From the NCBI GenBank assembly GCA_016938035.1, contig JAFGVK010000036.1:1-64000 (forward strand): a stretch of 64,000 bases of DNA, given 5' to 3'. The notes beneath the pieces were generated by a model, which was not told the DNA's origin, did not search any database, and saw only the letters and a program-made list of their open reading frames with translations. This stretch comes from Deltaproteobacteria bacterium. GTDB taxonomy: Bacteria; Myxococcota_A; UBA796; GCA-2862545. Below are positions 34,948-43,751 of this stretch, piece by piece. The number at the start of each line of letters is the position of its first letter. Position 1 is the first letter of the stretch. The position numbers and the translations under genes were made by a program.

Positions 34948-36867
34948 CTAGGGGAGGTCGGCCTCGTAGATCTCCCCGGCCTCGATCGGGAGCGCGAGGG
35001 GCGCCTCGTCCGGCTCGGCGAGCGGCTCTTCCTCTACCGCGCCGTCGCCCCACCCGGAGCCTGGCTCCCAGCCGCCCTCGGGCTGCCAGCCCTGCACGTC
35101 CGCCGCGAGGTACTCCTCGGTGCGCACCCAGTAGCCAGCGACCCAGGTGTTGCCGTCGAACCAGCCGGGGATCCAGGTGTAGCCCGGCTCGTCCTGGAGC
35201 GGGGCCCAGTAGCCCGCGTGGAAGATGCCGTCCTCGTCGTACCAGGACGAGGCCCAGGTGTAGCCCCTGCGGAACTCTGGCCGCCAGAAGCCCTGGACCC
35301 AGGTCTCGCCGTCCCAGAAACCGGGCTCCCAGGTGTAGCCCGCGGGCCCCGCGAAGGTGGGCATCCAGTAGCCGCGGACAAAGGTGCCGTCAGAGGCGTA
35401 GTAGCCCTCCACCCAGCGCCAGTCGCCCTGCTCGCGTCGCTCCGGGCGGTAGAAGCCCTCCACGTAGACGTCGCGCTGCCAGTAGCCGGGGACGTACACA
35501 TAGCGCACTCCGCGCACCACGGGGGCGCGCCGCTGGGGCTGCCAGTAGCCGGGGTGCCAGTAGCCGTAGTCCCAGTAGCCGGGGACCCACTGCCACCCGT
35601 AGCGGGATGGTGGGGCCCACCAGTCGACCCAGGCGTAGACCGAGAAGTCAAACCACACCACGCTGGAGGTGGCGTAGCTGTAGCGGTAGTAGGGGTGGAC
35701 GTACCAGCGGGTGTAGTAGGGGCGGTAGTAGTAGTAGCTCGGCGGCCGGTAGTGGGCGGATGAGTAGTAGTGGACGTGGCGGGGGTCCGGGTGGCCGTAG
35801 CGCCGGTCGTGGGACTGGTAGGGGCGCCGGTGCCCCGCGTCGTAGCGGTTGTGATCGCTGGAGCGCTCGTCGTAGGCGCGGCGGTGGGACTCTGGCCTCC
35901 CGCCGTGCTGCTCCGGGCGCTGGTGTGAGGCAGAGCGCGCGCCGCCCTGGTCAGGGCGGGAGTGCCCGTCGTAGCTCCTGTCGCCCTGTGTGGTGACGGA
36001 GCGCTGGGCGTCGCCGCCCATGGCGCCGGAGGCGCGGGAGGGGGCCGCTCCTGGCGCAGGGGCGGCGCCGCTGGCAGAGGTCCTGCCGCTGCGGCTGTCG
36101 TCTCGGCCCGGTGCGGCGTCGAAGGTCCTCCTCTCGTAGGCGCGCCCCTGATCGGCGGCGGGCGCGGCGTCGAAGGTCCTCGCCTCGTAGGTGCGGCCCT
36201 GTTCGGCGGCGGGTGCGGCGTCGTAGGTCCTGCCGGTGCGGGTGTCTTCACGGCCCGGCGCGGCGTCGAAGGTCCTTCCCTCGTAGGTGCGGCCCTGTTC
36301 GGCGGCGGGCGCGGCGTCGAAGGTCCTTCCCTCGTAGGTGCGGCCCTGGTCGAGGGTGTTCCGCTGCTCAAGCTGCTGCCGCCCCTGCTGGTAGCCATCG
36401 GGCGAGAAGCCGGGATCGGGGGGCATGCGGTTGGATGGGAAATACCCGTCTGTCTGTTGGCGGTCGGGGCTCTGGGGCAGGCCGCGCTCCGGGCCCGCGC
36501 CATAGGGCTGCGCAGGCCGCGGGGCTGGTCCGCGCGCGGCGCTGCTGGGCGGTGGCAGGGGGCTGGGGCTGGTGGTCCCCCTGCTGCCGCTCGAAGCGCT
36601 GCTGCGGGACCCGGACGAGCTCTTGGACCCGGACGAGCTCTTGGAGCCCGACGATCCCCTGGAGCTCCTGGATGCGCTCGACGTGTCGGAGCTTCCGCGT
36701 GAGCTGGAGGAGCTGCTGGAGTCGGAGGATCCGCCGCCGCGAGAGCCGTGGGCGTTCGCGCTGGTGTCGCGGGTTGGCGCCTCCCCCCCCGCGGTGAGAT
36801 CAGCGGCGCTGATGGGGCCGGTGACCATCAGGGCCAGGAGAACAGTGAGTGAACGCAGACCGCGCAT
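34948..36867 (-). CDS. Secreted W/Y-rich repeat protein, function unknown
   Basis: This 639-aa protein has a signal peptide (to about residue 21) and then a Ser/Gly/Arg low-complexity region (about 38-100). Next come about five tandem units of the type QGRTYEGRTFDAAPAAE (about 170-260), then a His/Arg/Tyr-rich stretch with HYYSSAHYRP and YYYYRPYYTRWYVHPYYR. The C-terminal 250 residues have many GYWxP / W.xPG(Y/F)W motifs, as in YXWGXW/WXXGXW-repeat secreted proteins. This part may form a repetitive beta structure at the cell surface. GGAGG lies 5 nt before ATG 36867. The family function is unknown. Confidence 0.75.
   Translation of the reverse strand: MRGLRSLTVLLALMVTGPISAADLTAGGEAPTRDTSANAHGSRGGGSSDSSSSSSSRGSSDTSSASRSSRGSSGSKSSSGSKSSSGSRSSASSGSRGTTSPSPLPPPSSAARGPAPRPAQPYGAGPERGLPQSPDRQQTDGYFPSNRMPPDPGFSPDGYQQGRQQLEQRNTLDQGRTYEGRTFDAAPAAEQGRTYEGRTFDAAPGREDTRTGRTYDAAPAAEQGRTYEARTFDAAPAADQGRAYERRTFDAAPGRDDSRSGRTSASGAAPAPGAAPSRASGAMGGDAQRSVTTQGDRSYDGHSRPDQGGARSASHQRPEQHGGRPESHRRAYDERSSDHNRYDAGHRRPYQSHDRRYGHPDPRHVHYYSSAHYRPPSYYYYRPYYTRWYVHPYYRYSYATSSVVWFDFSVYAWVDWWAPPSRYGWQWVPGYWDYGYWHPGYWQPQRRAPVVRGVRYVYVPGYWQRDVYVEGFYRPERREQGDWRWVEGYYASDGTFVRGYWMPTFAGPAGYTWEPGFWDGETWVQGFWRPEFRRGYTWASSWYDEDGIFHAGYWAPLQDEPGYTWIPGWFDGNTWVAGYWVRTEEYLAADVQGWQPEGGWEPGSGWGDGAVEEEPLAEPDEAPLALPIEAGEIYEADLP
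36111..36355 (-). repeat. Tandem coding repeat in W/Y-rich protein gene
   Basis: About five imperfect units encoding the QGRTYEGRTFDAAP-type repeat. They are in frame within the gene at 34948-36867 and differ mainly by short in-frame changes, so copy number may vary between strains. Confidence 0.7.
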
Positions 36868-37011
36868 AGAGCCTCCTCAGGTGCCGAGTGGACGCAGGCG
36901 GGTGGAGATTATTCAACCTCAGCGCGATCGCGCGCGCCCCACAACACCCTTAGCCCGCTCCGACAGGTGACAGGGTGGGATTCTTCCGCTAGCCTCCGCC
37001 CGGAGGTGTCT

Positions 37012-38070
37012 GTGGACCGTCTCCTGATGGTGGATCTGGCCGCTCGGCACGAGCAGGCCTCGTCGCGGGTGGAAGCGCTGGTGCTGGAGGTGCTCCGGGG
37101 CGGTGGATACGTCGGCGGGGCGCTGGTGGCCGAGGTGGAGGCGGTCGCCGCCCGCAGGTTCGGGCGGGCCGGGGCGGTCGGGGTGGCCAGCGGCACCGAC
37201 GCCCTGATGCTCGGCCTGCAGGCGCTGGGGCTGCGGCCGGGCGACGAGGTGATCCTCCCCGCGCTGAGCTTCTTCGCGACCGCGGGGGCGGTGGCCGCTT
37301 TGGGCTTGGTCCCGGTGATCGCCGACGTGAGGGAGGACGGGCTGCTCGACCCGGACGCGGCTCGCCGCGCGTGGACTCCCCGCACCAGGGCGGTGATCCC
37401 GGTGCACCTGTTCGGGAGCGCCGCGCCGGACCCTGGGCTGGGGGTCCCGGTGCTCGATGACGCGGCTCAGGCGGTGGGCGCTGGGGTCAGGTGCGCCTAC
37501 GGCGCGCTGAGCGCCACCTCGGTCTACCCCACCAAGACCTGGGGGGCGGCGGGGGATGGCGGCTTCGTGCTGGGGGACGACCCAGCGCTGCTGGCCAGGG
37601 TGCGCGCGCTGGGCAACCACGGATATTTGGACGGGCAGCATCGCCAGGTCAGCGGGTGGGTGGGGCGGAACGCGCGTCTGGACCCGATCCAGGCGGCGGT
37701 GCTGCTGGGGCAGGAGCCTGAGCTGGATCAGCGCATCGCCAGGCGGCAGGCCATCGCGCGCCGCTACGACCGGGAGCTGCCCCGGTCGGTGAGGCCCCTG
37801 TCTCGCGACCCCGACAGCCCGGTCCACCAGTACGCGGTGCTGGTGGAGGATCGGGCGCTGGTGCAGGCCCGGCTCTCCACCCTGGGAGTGGAGACCAGGG
37901 CCTACTACGCGCGTCCGCTCCACCAGGAGCCCGCCGTCGCTCAGGGCGCGGAGGCGCCAGTGGCCGAGCACCTCGCCGCCAGGCTCCTCGCGCTCCCGGT
38001 GCGCGCCTCCCTCAGTGACGCCGAGGTGGACCGGGTGCTCGACGCGCTGCGGCAGGCGGTGCGCGGGTGA
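37012..38070 (+). CDS. DegT/DnrJ/EryC1/StrS-family sugar aminotransferase
   Basis: This 352-aa protein is a PLP-dependent aminotransferase of the DegT family, which makes amino-sugar nucleotides for surface glycans or natural products. Lys175 in SVYPTKTWGAAGDGG should bind PLP, and Asp150 in VLDDAAQAVGA contacts its ring. GTG 37012 is chosen because GGAGG lies 5 nt upstream; ATG 37027 is an alternative. It overlaps the prepilin peptidase start by 4 nt (GTGA). No other sugar-nucleotide gene is close by. Confidence 0.9.
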   Translation: MDRLLMVDLAARHEQASSRVEALVLEVLRGGGYVGGALVAEVEAVAARRFGRAGAVGVASGTDALMLGLQALGLRPGDEVILPALSFFATAGAVAALGLVPVIADVREDGLLDPDAARRAWTPRTRAVIPVHLFGSAAPDPGLGVPVLDDAAQAVGAGVRCAYGALSATSVYPTKTWGAAGDGGFVLGDDPALLARVRALGNHGYLDGQHRQVSGWVGRNARLDPIQAAVLLGQEPELDQRIARRQAIARRYDRELPRSVRPLSRDPDSPVHQYAVLVEDRALVQARLSTLGVETRAYYARPLHQEPAVAQGAEAPVAEHLAARLLALPVRASLSDAEVDRVLDALRQAVRG

Positions 38071-38933
38071 GCGGCGAAGCGGTGTGGTGGGTGTTCGCAG
38101 CCTTCTCGCTGGTGTGGGGCCTGGTGATAGGCAGCTTCCTGAACGTGGTGATCCTGCGCATGCCGGAGGACCGCTCCTTGATCCCCGGGAGCGCTTGTCC
38201 CTCGTGCCGTACCCCGGTGGCACCGTACGACAACGTGCCGGTGCTGTCGTGGCTGGCGCTGCGCGGGCGCTGCCGGCACTGTGGCGCGCCGATCTCGCCG
38301 CAGTACCCCCTGATCGAGGCGCTGACCGGCTCGCTGGCCTTCCTCGCCTTCGTCCGCTTCGTCCCGTCGGTGTTCGAGATCGATCCCGCACACGGTGCCG
38401 CGTGGCTGGTCTACAGCTCCTTCCTGTCCATCCTGGTGGTGGTCAGCTATGTGGACCTCCGCCACCACATCATCCTGGACGAGACCTCGATCTATGCGGT
38501 GATACCGGCCATCTTGGGGGTAGCGGGCATGAACGCCCTGGGGTACACCGGCTGGCTGGACCTGGGGTGGCGCGAGTCGGTGCTGGGGGCCCTGCTCGGC
38601 GGAGGGGCGATGGCTGCGGTCTATTTCGCGGTGCGTTTCGTGCTCCGCACCGAGGGGCTGGGGTGGGGAGACGTGAAGCTGATGGCGATGATGGGCGCCT
38701 TCCTGGGGCCGATCCCCGGCCTGTTCCTGGCGGTGCTGATGGGCTCGGTGCTGGGCTCGGTGGTGGGCCTGCTCAAGATGGTGCTCACCGGGCAGCGGGG
38801 GATGCTCCCGATGGGACCCCCGCTGGCGGTGGGGGCGGCCCTCTACGTGCTGTACGGGGACCTGATCCGCGCCAGGGTCTTCCCGGGCATCGGCGCCTGG
38901 GAGGAGCTGATGATCTGGCTGCTGTCGGGGTGA
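38067..38933 (+). CDS. pilD: Prepilin peptidase (A24 family)
   Basis: This 288-aa polytopic inner-membrane enzyme cleaves the leader of type IV pilins and pseudopilins and methylates the new N-terminus. The cytoplasmic zinc motifs CPSC (44-47) and CRHC (69-72) are both present. The catalytic Asp residues are Asp130 (VSYVDLRH) and Asp202 (GWGDVKL, the GxGD motif). The start is GTG, overlapping the aminotransferase stop. It converges on the FG-GAP lipoprotein gene with only 4 nt between the two stop codons. Confidence 0.95.
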   Translation: MSGEAVWWVFAAFSLVWGLVIGSFLNVVILRMPEDRSLIPGSACPSCRTPVAPYDNVPVLSWLALRGRCRHCGAPISPQYPLIEALTGSLAFLAFVRFVPSVFEIDPAHGAAWLVYSSFLSILVVVSYVDLRHHIILDETSIYAVIPAILGVAGMNALGYTGWLDLGWRESVLGALLGGGAMAAVYFAVRFVLRTEGLGWGDVKLMAMMGAFLGPIPGLFLAVLMGSVLGSVVGLLKMVLTGQRGMLPMGPPLAVGAALYVLYGDLIRARVFPGIGAWEELMIWLLSG

Positions 38934-38937
38934 TCGC

Positions 38938-41184
38938 TCAGTAGAGCGGGTTCTCTACGACAAAGAGGGCCCCCTGATCCTCGGCGAAGCCCGCGTCGCC
39001 CAGCACCAGGTCCAGGTCTCCGTCCTCATCGAGATCCCGCGCTACCAGGGGGGTGCCCCTGCCGAGCACTCTGCCGTCGCGCACCCCGTCCCCGTTCTGA
39101 TCGCCCGCGCCCACCACAGAGAGCAGGGCCAGGTCGTCCACGGTCACAGCGCCCGACAGGTCGCCGCCCAGCAGCACCACAGCGAGGCCGCTGGTGCGCC
39201 CCCCGTCCTCTCCTACCGCCAGCAGCAGCTCGGGCACCCCGTCTCCGCTCCAGTCGCCGATCGGGAGTATGGCGGTGATCGCCTCCACCTTGACCCCGGA
39301 GATCACCGCGGCGGCGTCGCGCTCCAGGTCGAGGCGCCCGTCGCGCAGGTAGTGGCCCCCGTGCAGGTAGAACAAGGTGTCGTCCGAGGAGCGTCCGACC
39401 AGCAGCTCTGGGATGCCGTCGCCGGTCCAGTCGGGGAGGGCCGCGACCCGCATCCCGACGTTCTCCTCCCGCTGGGTCCCCTGTGCGATGAGGGTCCCAG
39501 ACCCGTTCATGGAGGCCTCGCGCTGGGAGTACCGGGTCGCACTCCCCCAGAGGATCCAAGCGGAGCCCACGTCGAGCGTGTCGGTGTCCGCGTAGGGGTC
39601 ACCTACCAGCACGTCGTCGAGGCCGTCCCCGTCGAGATCGGCGCCCGCCGCCCCGAGGGTGGAGAGGGACTCGCTGCCCCCGGTCTCGCCGAGGGAGGTC
39701 TGGCCGCAGTACCGGGCGGTGGGGCCACCGCAGGCGAACATCCAGGTGGCGTCAGCGTCCTCCCACTCCAGCTCGCCGCTCCCGCCGCCGTACTGGAGGG
39801 CGAGGAAGTTGTAGGGGTCATCCTGGTGGTAGCCCCAGCTCAGCAGATCGCCCAGCCCGTCTCCGTCCAGGTCAAGCGCCGCGCCTAGCGAGGCCCCGAG
39901 CTGGAAGTCCTCCTGCCCGCGGAGGGTGAGGATGGCGCTGTCATAGGTGGCCGTGCCCAGGGTGGGGCCGGAGAACACGTAGATCGTCCCCCGATCGGTG
40001 TCTGCCTGCCAGGCAGCGACCGCCAGGTCGTCCAGCCCATCCCCGTCGAAGTCGCCCAGGTTGGACAGGGCGTGCCCGAATTCGTCTCCCGTGTCGTCCC
40101 CGGCTACCGCGTGGCTCGCGACGCGGTCGACGCGGTCGTTGTCGACCCACGAGCGGTTGTCGAGCAGGTAGACCCTCCCGGTCTTGTTGCTCTCCTCTGG
40201 GGAACCGACCACCAGGTCCGCCAGGCCGTTTCCGTCGAAGTCACCCACCGCGAGCGCGAAGCCGGCGGCCCCGTTGGAGGCGGTGCTCCCCGTCATCATC
40301 ACCGGGGCGGAGTCGGCGGTGGCGCCAAGATCCACCGCGCCGTCACAGTTGTCGTCCTGGCCGTTGAGCAGCTCCAGCGCCTCGGGGTTGGTGCCCGGGT
40401 CGAGATCGTCGCAGTCCTTTCCCCCGAAGGCCGCAGCGAGCCAGGTGTCACCGTCCTGATCGAAGTCGTGCATCCCGTCGCAGTTGGAGTCCACCCCGTC
40501 GTACCAGGTGTCCACCGCACCGGGGTGGATGGTGGGGTCTACGTCCTGGCAGTCGCCGCCGCCGAGGGAGACAGAAGCCTGGTGGACCACTGAGTCGTAC
40601 CCGTCGCGGTCTTGGTCCCAGTCCGAGAGACCGTCGCAGTTCTGGTCGATGTCGTCATACCAGACCTCCTCGGCGCCGGGGTACACGTCCGCCCTGGTGT
40701 CGTCGCAGTCCGTGCCGCCGGCCTCCTGTGAGGCGTACCCGTCGTGATCGGCGTCTGCGTCCACCCTGACCGACAGGGGACAGAGCACCTCGGACTGCTC
40801 GGCCCCCTGCAGGGAGATGCGCATCTCGGAGCTCCAGGCCCCGTAGGTGGTGGGCTGAGCGCGCACTGAGAAGCTGAAGATCTCGCCGGTGGAGACGGAG
40901 CCCATGCCCGCGCCGCTCACCTGGAAGGGGCTCTCTACCTGGATCCCCGTGATCTGGAGAGGGCTCCCTCCGGTGTTGACCGCCTGGAAGGTGAAGGTGG
41001 TGACCTCGCCCCGCTCCACATAGCCGAAGTCGTGCCCGCAGGGGTCGAGGAGCATGTCGCCGAGCGCTGCCTGCTCCCCTGTGTCGTCAGGGTCTGTGCA
41101 GTCCGCGCAGTCAACAGGCGAGGTACAGCCGACCAGCAGGCTGGAGAGGGCCATGAGCAGGGGATGGAGCCGGACAGGGGACAC
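38938..41184 (-). CDS. FG-GAP/integrin-alpha-type lipoprotein with MopE-like repeats
   Basis: This 748-aa lipoprotein has the lipobox LLVGC. An Ig-like domain (about 40-130) comes first and has the NTGGSPLQITGI motif of choice-of-anchor or ASPM-like folds. Three or four MopE-like repeats follow (about 135-270; for example DCDDTRADVYPGAEE, DSNCDG). The rest is a seven-bladed FG-GAP propeller with calcium loops such as DFDGNGLADLVVG, DFDGDGLDDL and DLDGDGLDDVLVG. GTG 41184 is chosen because GGAGG lies 5 nt upstream and the signal peptide begins there. It is probably exposed on the cell surface and stabilised by Ca2+. Confidence 0.85.
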   Translation of the reverse strand: MSPVRLHPLLMALSSLLVGCTSPVDCADCTDPDDTGEQAALGDMLLDPCGHDFGYVERGEVTTFTFQAVNTGGSPLQITGIQVESPFQVSGAGMGSVSTGEIFSFSVRAQPTTYGAWSSEMRISLQGAEQSEVLCPLSVRVDADADHDGYASQEAGGTDCDDTRADVYPGAEEVWYDDIDQNCDGLSDWDQDRDGYDSVVHQASVSLGGGDCQDVDPTIHPGAVDTWYDGVDSNCDGMHDFDQDGDTWLAAAFGGKDCDDLDPGTNPEALELLNGQDDNCDGAVDLGATADSAPVMMTGSTASNGAAGFALAVGDFDGNGLADLVVGSPEESNKTGRVYLLDNRSWVDNDRVDRVASHAVAGDDTGDEFGHALSNLGDFDGDGLDDLAVAAWQADTDRGTIYVFSGPTLGTATYDSAILTLRGQEDFQLGASLGAALDLDGDGLGDLLSWGYHQDDPYNFLALQYGGGSGELEWEDADATWMFACGGPTARYCGQTSLGETGGSESLSTLGAAGADLDGDGLDDVLVGDPYADTDTLDVGSAWILWGSATRYSQREASMNGSGTLIAQGTQREENVGMRVAALPDWTGDGIPELLVGRSSDDTLFYLHGGHYLRDGRLDLERDAAAVISGVKVEAITAILPIGDWSGDGVPELLLAVGEDGGRTSGLAVVLLGGDLSGAVTVDDLALLSVVGAGDQNGDGVRDGRVLGRGTPLVARDLDEDGDLDLVLGDAGFAEDQGALFVVENPLY

Positions 41185-41494
41185 GCGACCTCCGACGAGG
41201 GGAGACAGACCTCGCGGGGGATTGTACCCGGTCTGTCCCCGTCGAGGGCGCTTGATCTGGTGCCGCGTCCCGCGCTGGCAGAGCGACGAGAGGGCGCCTC
41301 GGGGATGGGTACAGCATGTTTTCGGAAGAACCGGCACGTTCGTTGGCCTCTGGCCTTCCGTGGGTTGTTGGCGCGTGGCGAGAACCCTTGGCCAGCGGCT
41401 ACCGTTTCTAGGGTGTGAAGGGATCTCTGGCGCAGCGTGAGCCAAGGTGAGACGAGCGGCAGCCGCCGGGCCCGCGGGGCGGTGAGTCGCCGCG
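41185..41494. other. Intergenic, no clear signals
   Basis: There is no supported gene between bpt and the FG-GAP lipoprotein gene. An AT-richer stretch at about 41300-41420 should include the lipoprotein promoter, but no -35/-10 pair stands out. Confidence 0.5.
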
Positions 41495-42211
41495 CTACCG
41501 TTGCGGGTGACGCGTCCACACCTCACCCTGAAGCAGCTCGTACGGGCGAAAGCTGGTCTTGTAGCGCATGTGGTCGTTCCCCTCGACATACAGGCCCAGG
41601 TAGTAGTGGGTCCTGCCGGTGCGCGCGCAGAGATCGATCTCGTGCAGGGCCGAGAGGGTGCCCAGCGACAGGTGAGACAGCGCCGGGTCCGGGTCGAAGT
41701 AGAAGTAGACCGAGCTCGCTGAGCGTGCGCCCAGGTCCAAGATGCTCACCCCCACCAGTCTGCTGCCGACGCGGTACTGGAGCTCCACGGTGTCCGTGCA
41801 GGTCTGGATCAGCCACGAGACATAGCCCACGGGGGAGAAGGCCTGCTCGTTCTGCGAGAGCCCCCGCTCCACCTTGTGGCGGTTGAAGAGCGCGAGCTTC
41901 TCTGGCGACCAGCTAGGAGACGCTCCCTCCACCGCGCCGCCGACCTGCTGCCACCTGCGCAGCACCCGGCGCTGAGACTTGGAGGGCTGGAAGCCCTCTA
42001 CCGGGACCCTGATCCCCATGCAGGCCTGGCACGAGGGGCACTGTGGCCGGTAGAGCGAGGAGCCGACCCTGCGCTCGGACCGCGCGAACCTGGCGTCCGC
42101 CTCCGGGGGGCCCAGGCGGTCGAGCTGCCGGTACATCGGCATGCGGGCGAGGCGATCGGGGAGGTAGGGGCACGACTGCAGGCCGTCGTGGATGAGCTTC
42201 TCTCGGGCCAC
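41495..42211 (-). CDS. bpt: Aspartate/glutamate leucyl-tRNA-protein transferase (Bpt)
   Basis: This 238-aa cytosolic enzyme belongs to the bacterial ATE family. It moves leucine from tRNA to N-terminal Asp or Glu and so marks proteins for ClpAP. Visible are the N-terminal Cys cluster (SCPYLPDRLARMP, then CPSCQAC), the FNRHKVERGL-type central segment, and the YFYFDPDPAL and YYLGLYVEGNDHMRYK motifs. The length is normal. GTG 42211 has GGAG 5 nt upstream. Confidence 0.93.
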   Translation of the reverse strand: MAREKLIHDGLQSCPYLPDRLARMPMYRQLDRLGPPEADARFARSERRVGSSLYRPQCPSCQACMGIRVPVEGFQPSKSQRRVLRRWQQVGGAVEGASPSWSPEKLALFNRHKVERGLSQNEQAFSPVGYVSWLIQTCTDTVELQYRVGSRLVGVSILDLGARSASSVYFYFDPDPALSHLSLGTLSALHEIDLCARTGRTHYYLGLYVEGNDHMRYKTSFRPYELLQGEVWTRHPQR

Positions 42212-42358
42212 CGGCGCTCCGTGGCGTTCCTTGGTGGGGTGAGGGGGGGAGCCCCCTCTGCCCCGGGGAGGATCGCATCGCCGCGATCCGTGAAAGAGAG
42301 GGCGGCGTCCCCCGACCTGCGGAGGGCGCCGCCCGACCCGTTCATACGGGGTTGCGCG

Positions 42359-43261
42359 CTACGACGGCTTCTTGGGGGGAGCCTTGGTGGAGCGCCCGCG
42401 GGACTCGGGCGAGGAGAGGTGGAACTCGGTGCGGCGGTTCTTCACCCTACCCTGCTCGGTCGAGTTACCGGCCACCGGGTACTTGTAGGCGTAGCCCTCG
42501 GAGAAGTAGACCCTGTTGGAGACCTGCGCGCCCAGGGCGTCCGCGACCGTCTTGGCGCGGGCCTGCGAGAGGGCGATGTTGTGGGCCCAGGAGCCCATGG
42601 TACAGGTGTGACCCTCCACCCACACGGTGGTGATCTCCGGGTGGTTGACGAGGGTCTGGCCGACGTCGTGGACGATCTTGCTCCCCTCGGGGGTGAGGTC
42701 TGCCTTGTCGTACTCGAACTGGACCGGGGGGGTCTTGATCTGATCGTCGTCGGGGTCGACCACGATGTTGGGGGGATCCTCTGGGGGCGCGGGGGGCTCG
42801 GGCGGAGGCTTGGGGGCGTCCGGCTTGCCGTTGATGTAGATGCCCTCGTGGGCGATCTCGAGGGTCTCAACCGCGAGCCCGGAGCTGTCCGCGTTCATCG
42901 CTGGGCCTTCCCAAGAGACCGGCCAGGCGTTGACAAAATAGAACGTGCGGAGGACCACGCCGTCGTTGCCATACATGATGATGGCGCCAGAGGTGGTGGG
43001 GCGCTCGCTGAACTTGTCCTGCAGCCACCTGTCGCGCCACTCGAGGAGGGTGGTGCTGACGCTGGTGCCGTACTTCAGGACGATGTTGTCCCAAGTGCTG
43101 CGGCCCGGCAGGCGGTGCACCTGACCGTTGAGGCCGCCTTCCTTGATCTCGTAGACCGCAGCGGTCGTCTTCAGACCGCTGCACTCCAGGAAGTGACCCA
43201 CCTCTACGCCGTTGAGCTGGAGCGCGAAATAATAGCTGCCCCAAGGATCTAGATTGGCCAT
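42359..43261 (-). CDS. Phage/eCIS-type tail-tube protein fused to OmpA-like domain
   Basis: This 300-aa protein combines two parts rarely seen together. Residues 1-145 match the T4 gp19-like tail-tube family: FLECSGLKTTAAVYEIKEGG, LPGRSTWDNIVLK, NAWPVSW and VETLEIAHEGI. Residues 146-178 are a Pro/Asp-rich linker. Residues 179-282 are an OmpA-like peptidoglycan-binding domain (FEYDKADLTPEG, VEGHTC, NIALSQARAKTV, NRRTEF); GHTC replaces the usual GHTD. There is no signal peptide. GAGG lies 7 nt before ATG 43261. No sheath, baseplate, spike or ATPase gene is near. It might be an orphan tube of an injection system, or an adapted wall-binding assembly. Confidence 0.88.
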   Translation of the reverse strand: MANLDPWGSYYFALQLNGVEVGHFLECSGLKTTAAVYEIKEGGLNGQVHRLPGRSTWDNIVLKYGTSVSTTLLEWRDRWLQDKFSERPTTSGAIIMYGNDGVVLRTFYFVNAWPVSWEGPAMNADSSGLAVETLEIAHEGIYINGKPDAPKPPPEPPAPPEDPPNIVVDPDDDQIKTPPVQFEYDKADLTPEGSKIVHDVGQTLVNHPEITTVWVEGHTCTMGSWAHNIALSQARAKTVADALGAQVSNRVYFSEGYAYKYPVAGNSTEQGRVKNRRTEFHLSSPESRGRSTKAPPKKPS

Positions 43262-43751
43262 GAAAATACCTCACGAGGAGCAATGATATTTGAGTCAGAA
43301 CAAGCCGGCTGGGACTCGACTCATCATAGCAGCTATCCTCGGTGAGGGGAAAGGGGGACTGTCGACCTCAGTCACCATGGGGCTATCGGACGGTTGAGGT
43401 GGTGGCGCGGTGGGGGTGGTGAGCGCTGTGCGGAGGGGGCCTGGATGAGGTCGGCATGGTGGGCTCACCCGACGATTCGGCGCAGGAAGGCGCTGTCAGC
43501 GCGGATCCTCGCCGCTGAGTGGGGCCCCGCGCTCCTGCGCGCGGTGGTGGAGGGCCCGGCGAGGAGCGCTGCCCCTGGCGCTCGGCGGCTGTGCGCGGCC
43601 CGTCGGTGTGTGGATGGCGAAGGGGCGGCGAACCGCGCCCCCGAGCCGGACGGACAGACCTGGCCTCTGGGGGATGCTCCGGATCGGGTGGATCGCGGCG
43701 CGCCTTGGGCTCCCAAGGGGGGGCGTTCTGGAGAATGATCTGGCGAACAAA
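43262..43751. other. Intergenic, upstream of tail-tube-OmpA gene
   Basis: There is no supported gene. The first 80 nt upstream of the fusion gene (about 43262-43340) are AT-richer than the surroundings and contain GAGTC...GACTC inverted pieces. This is the probable promoter region of the fusion gene. The rest shows nothing. Confidence 0.5.

Noticed and set aside
36111-36355. Regular repeats that could suggest a CRISPR array
   Set aside because: The units are in frame, encode the QGRTYEGRTFDAAP repeat and have no unique spacers. The repeated DNA in the MopE-like genes is likewise protein-coding.
42359-43261. Part of a full contractile injection system or type VI secretion locus
   Set aside because: No sheath, baseplate, VgrG/spike, ClpV/AAA ATPase or TssJLM-like gene is present on either side within the window.
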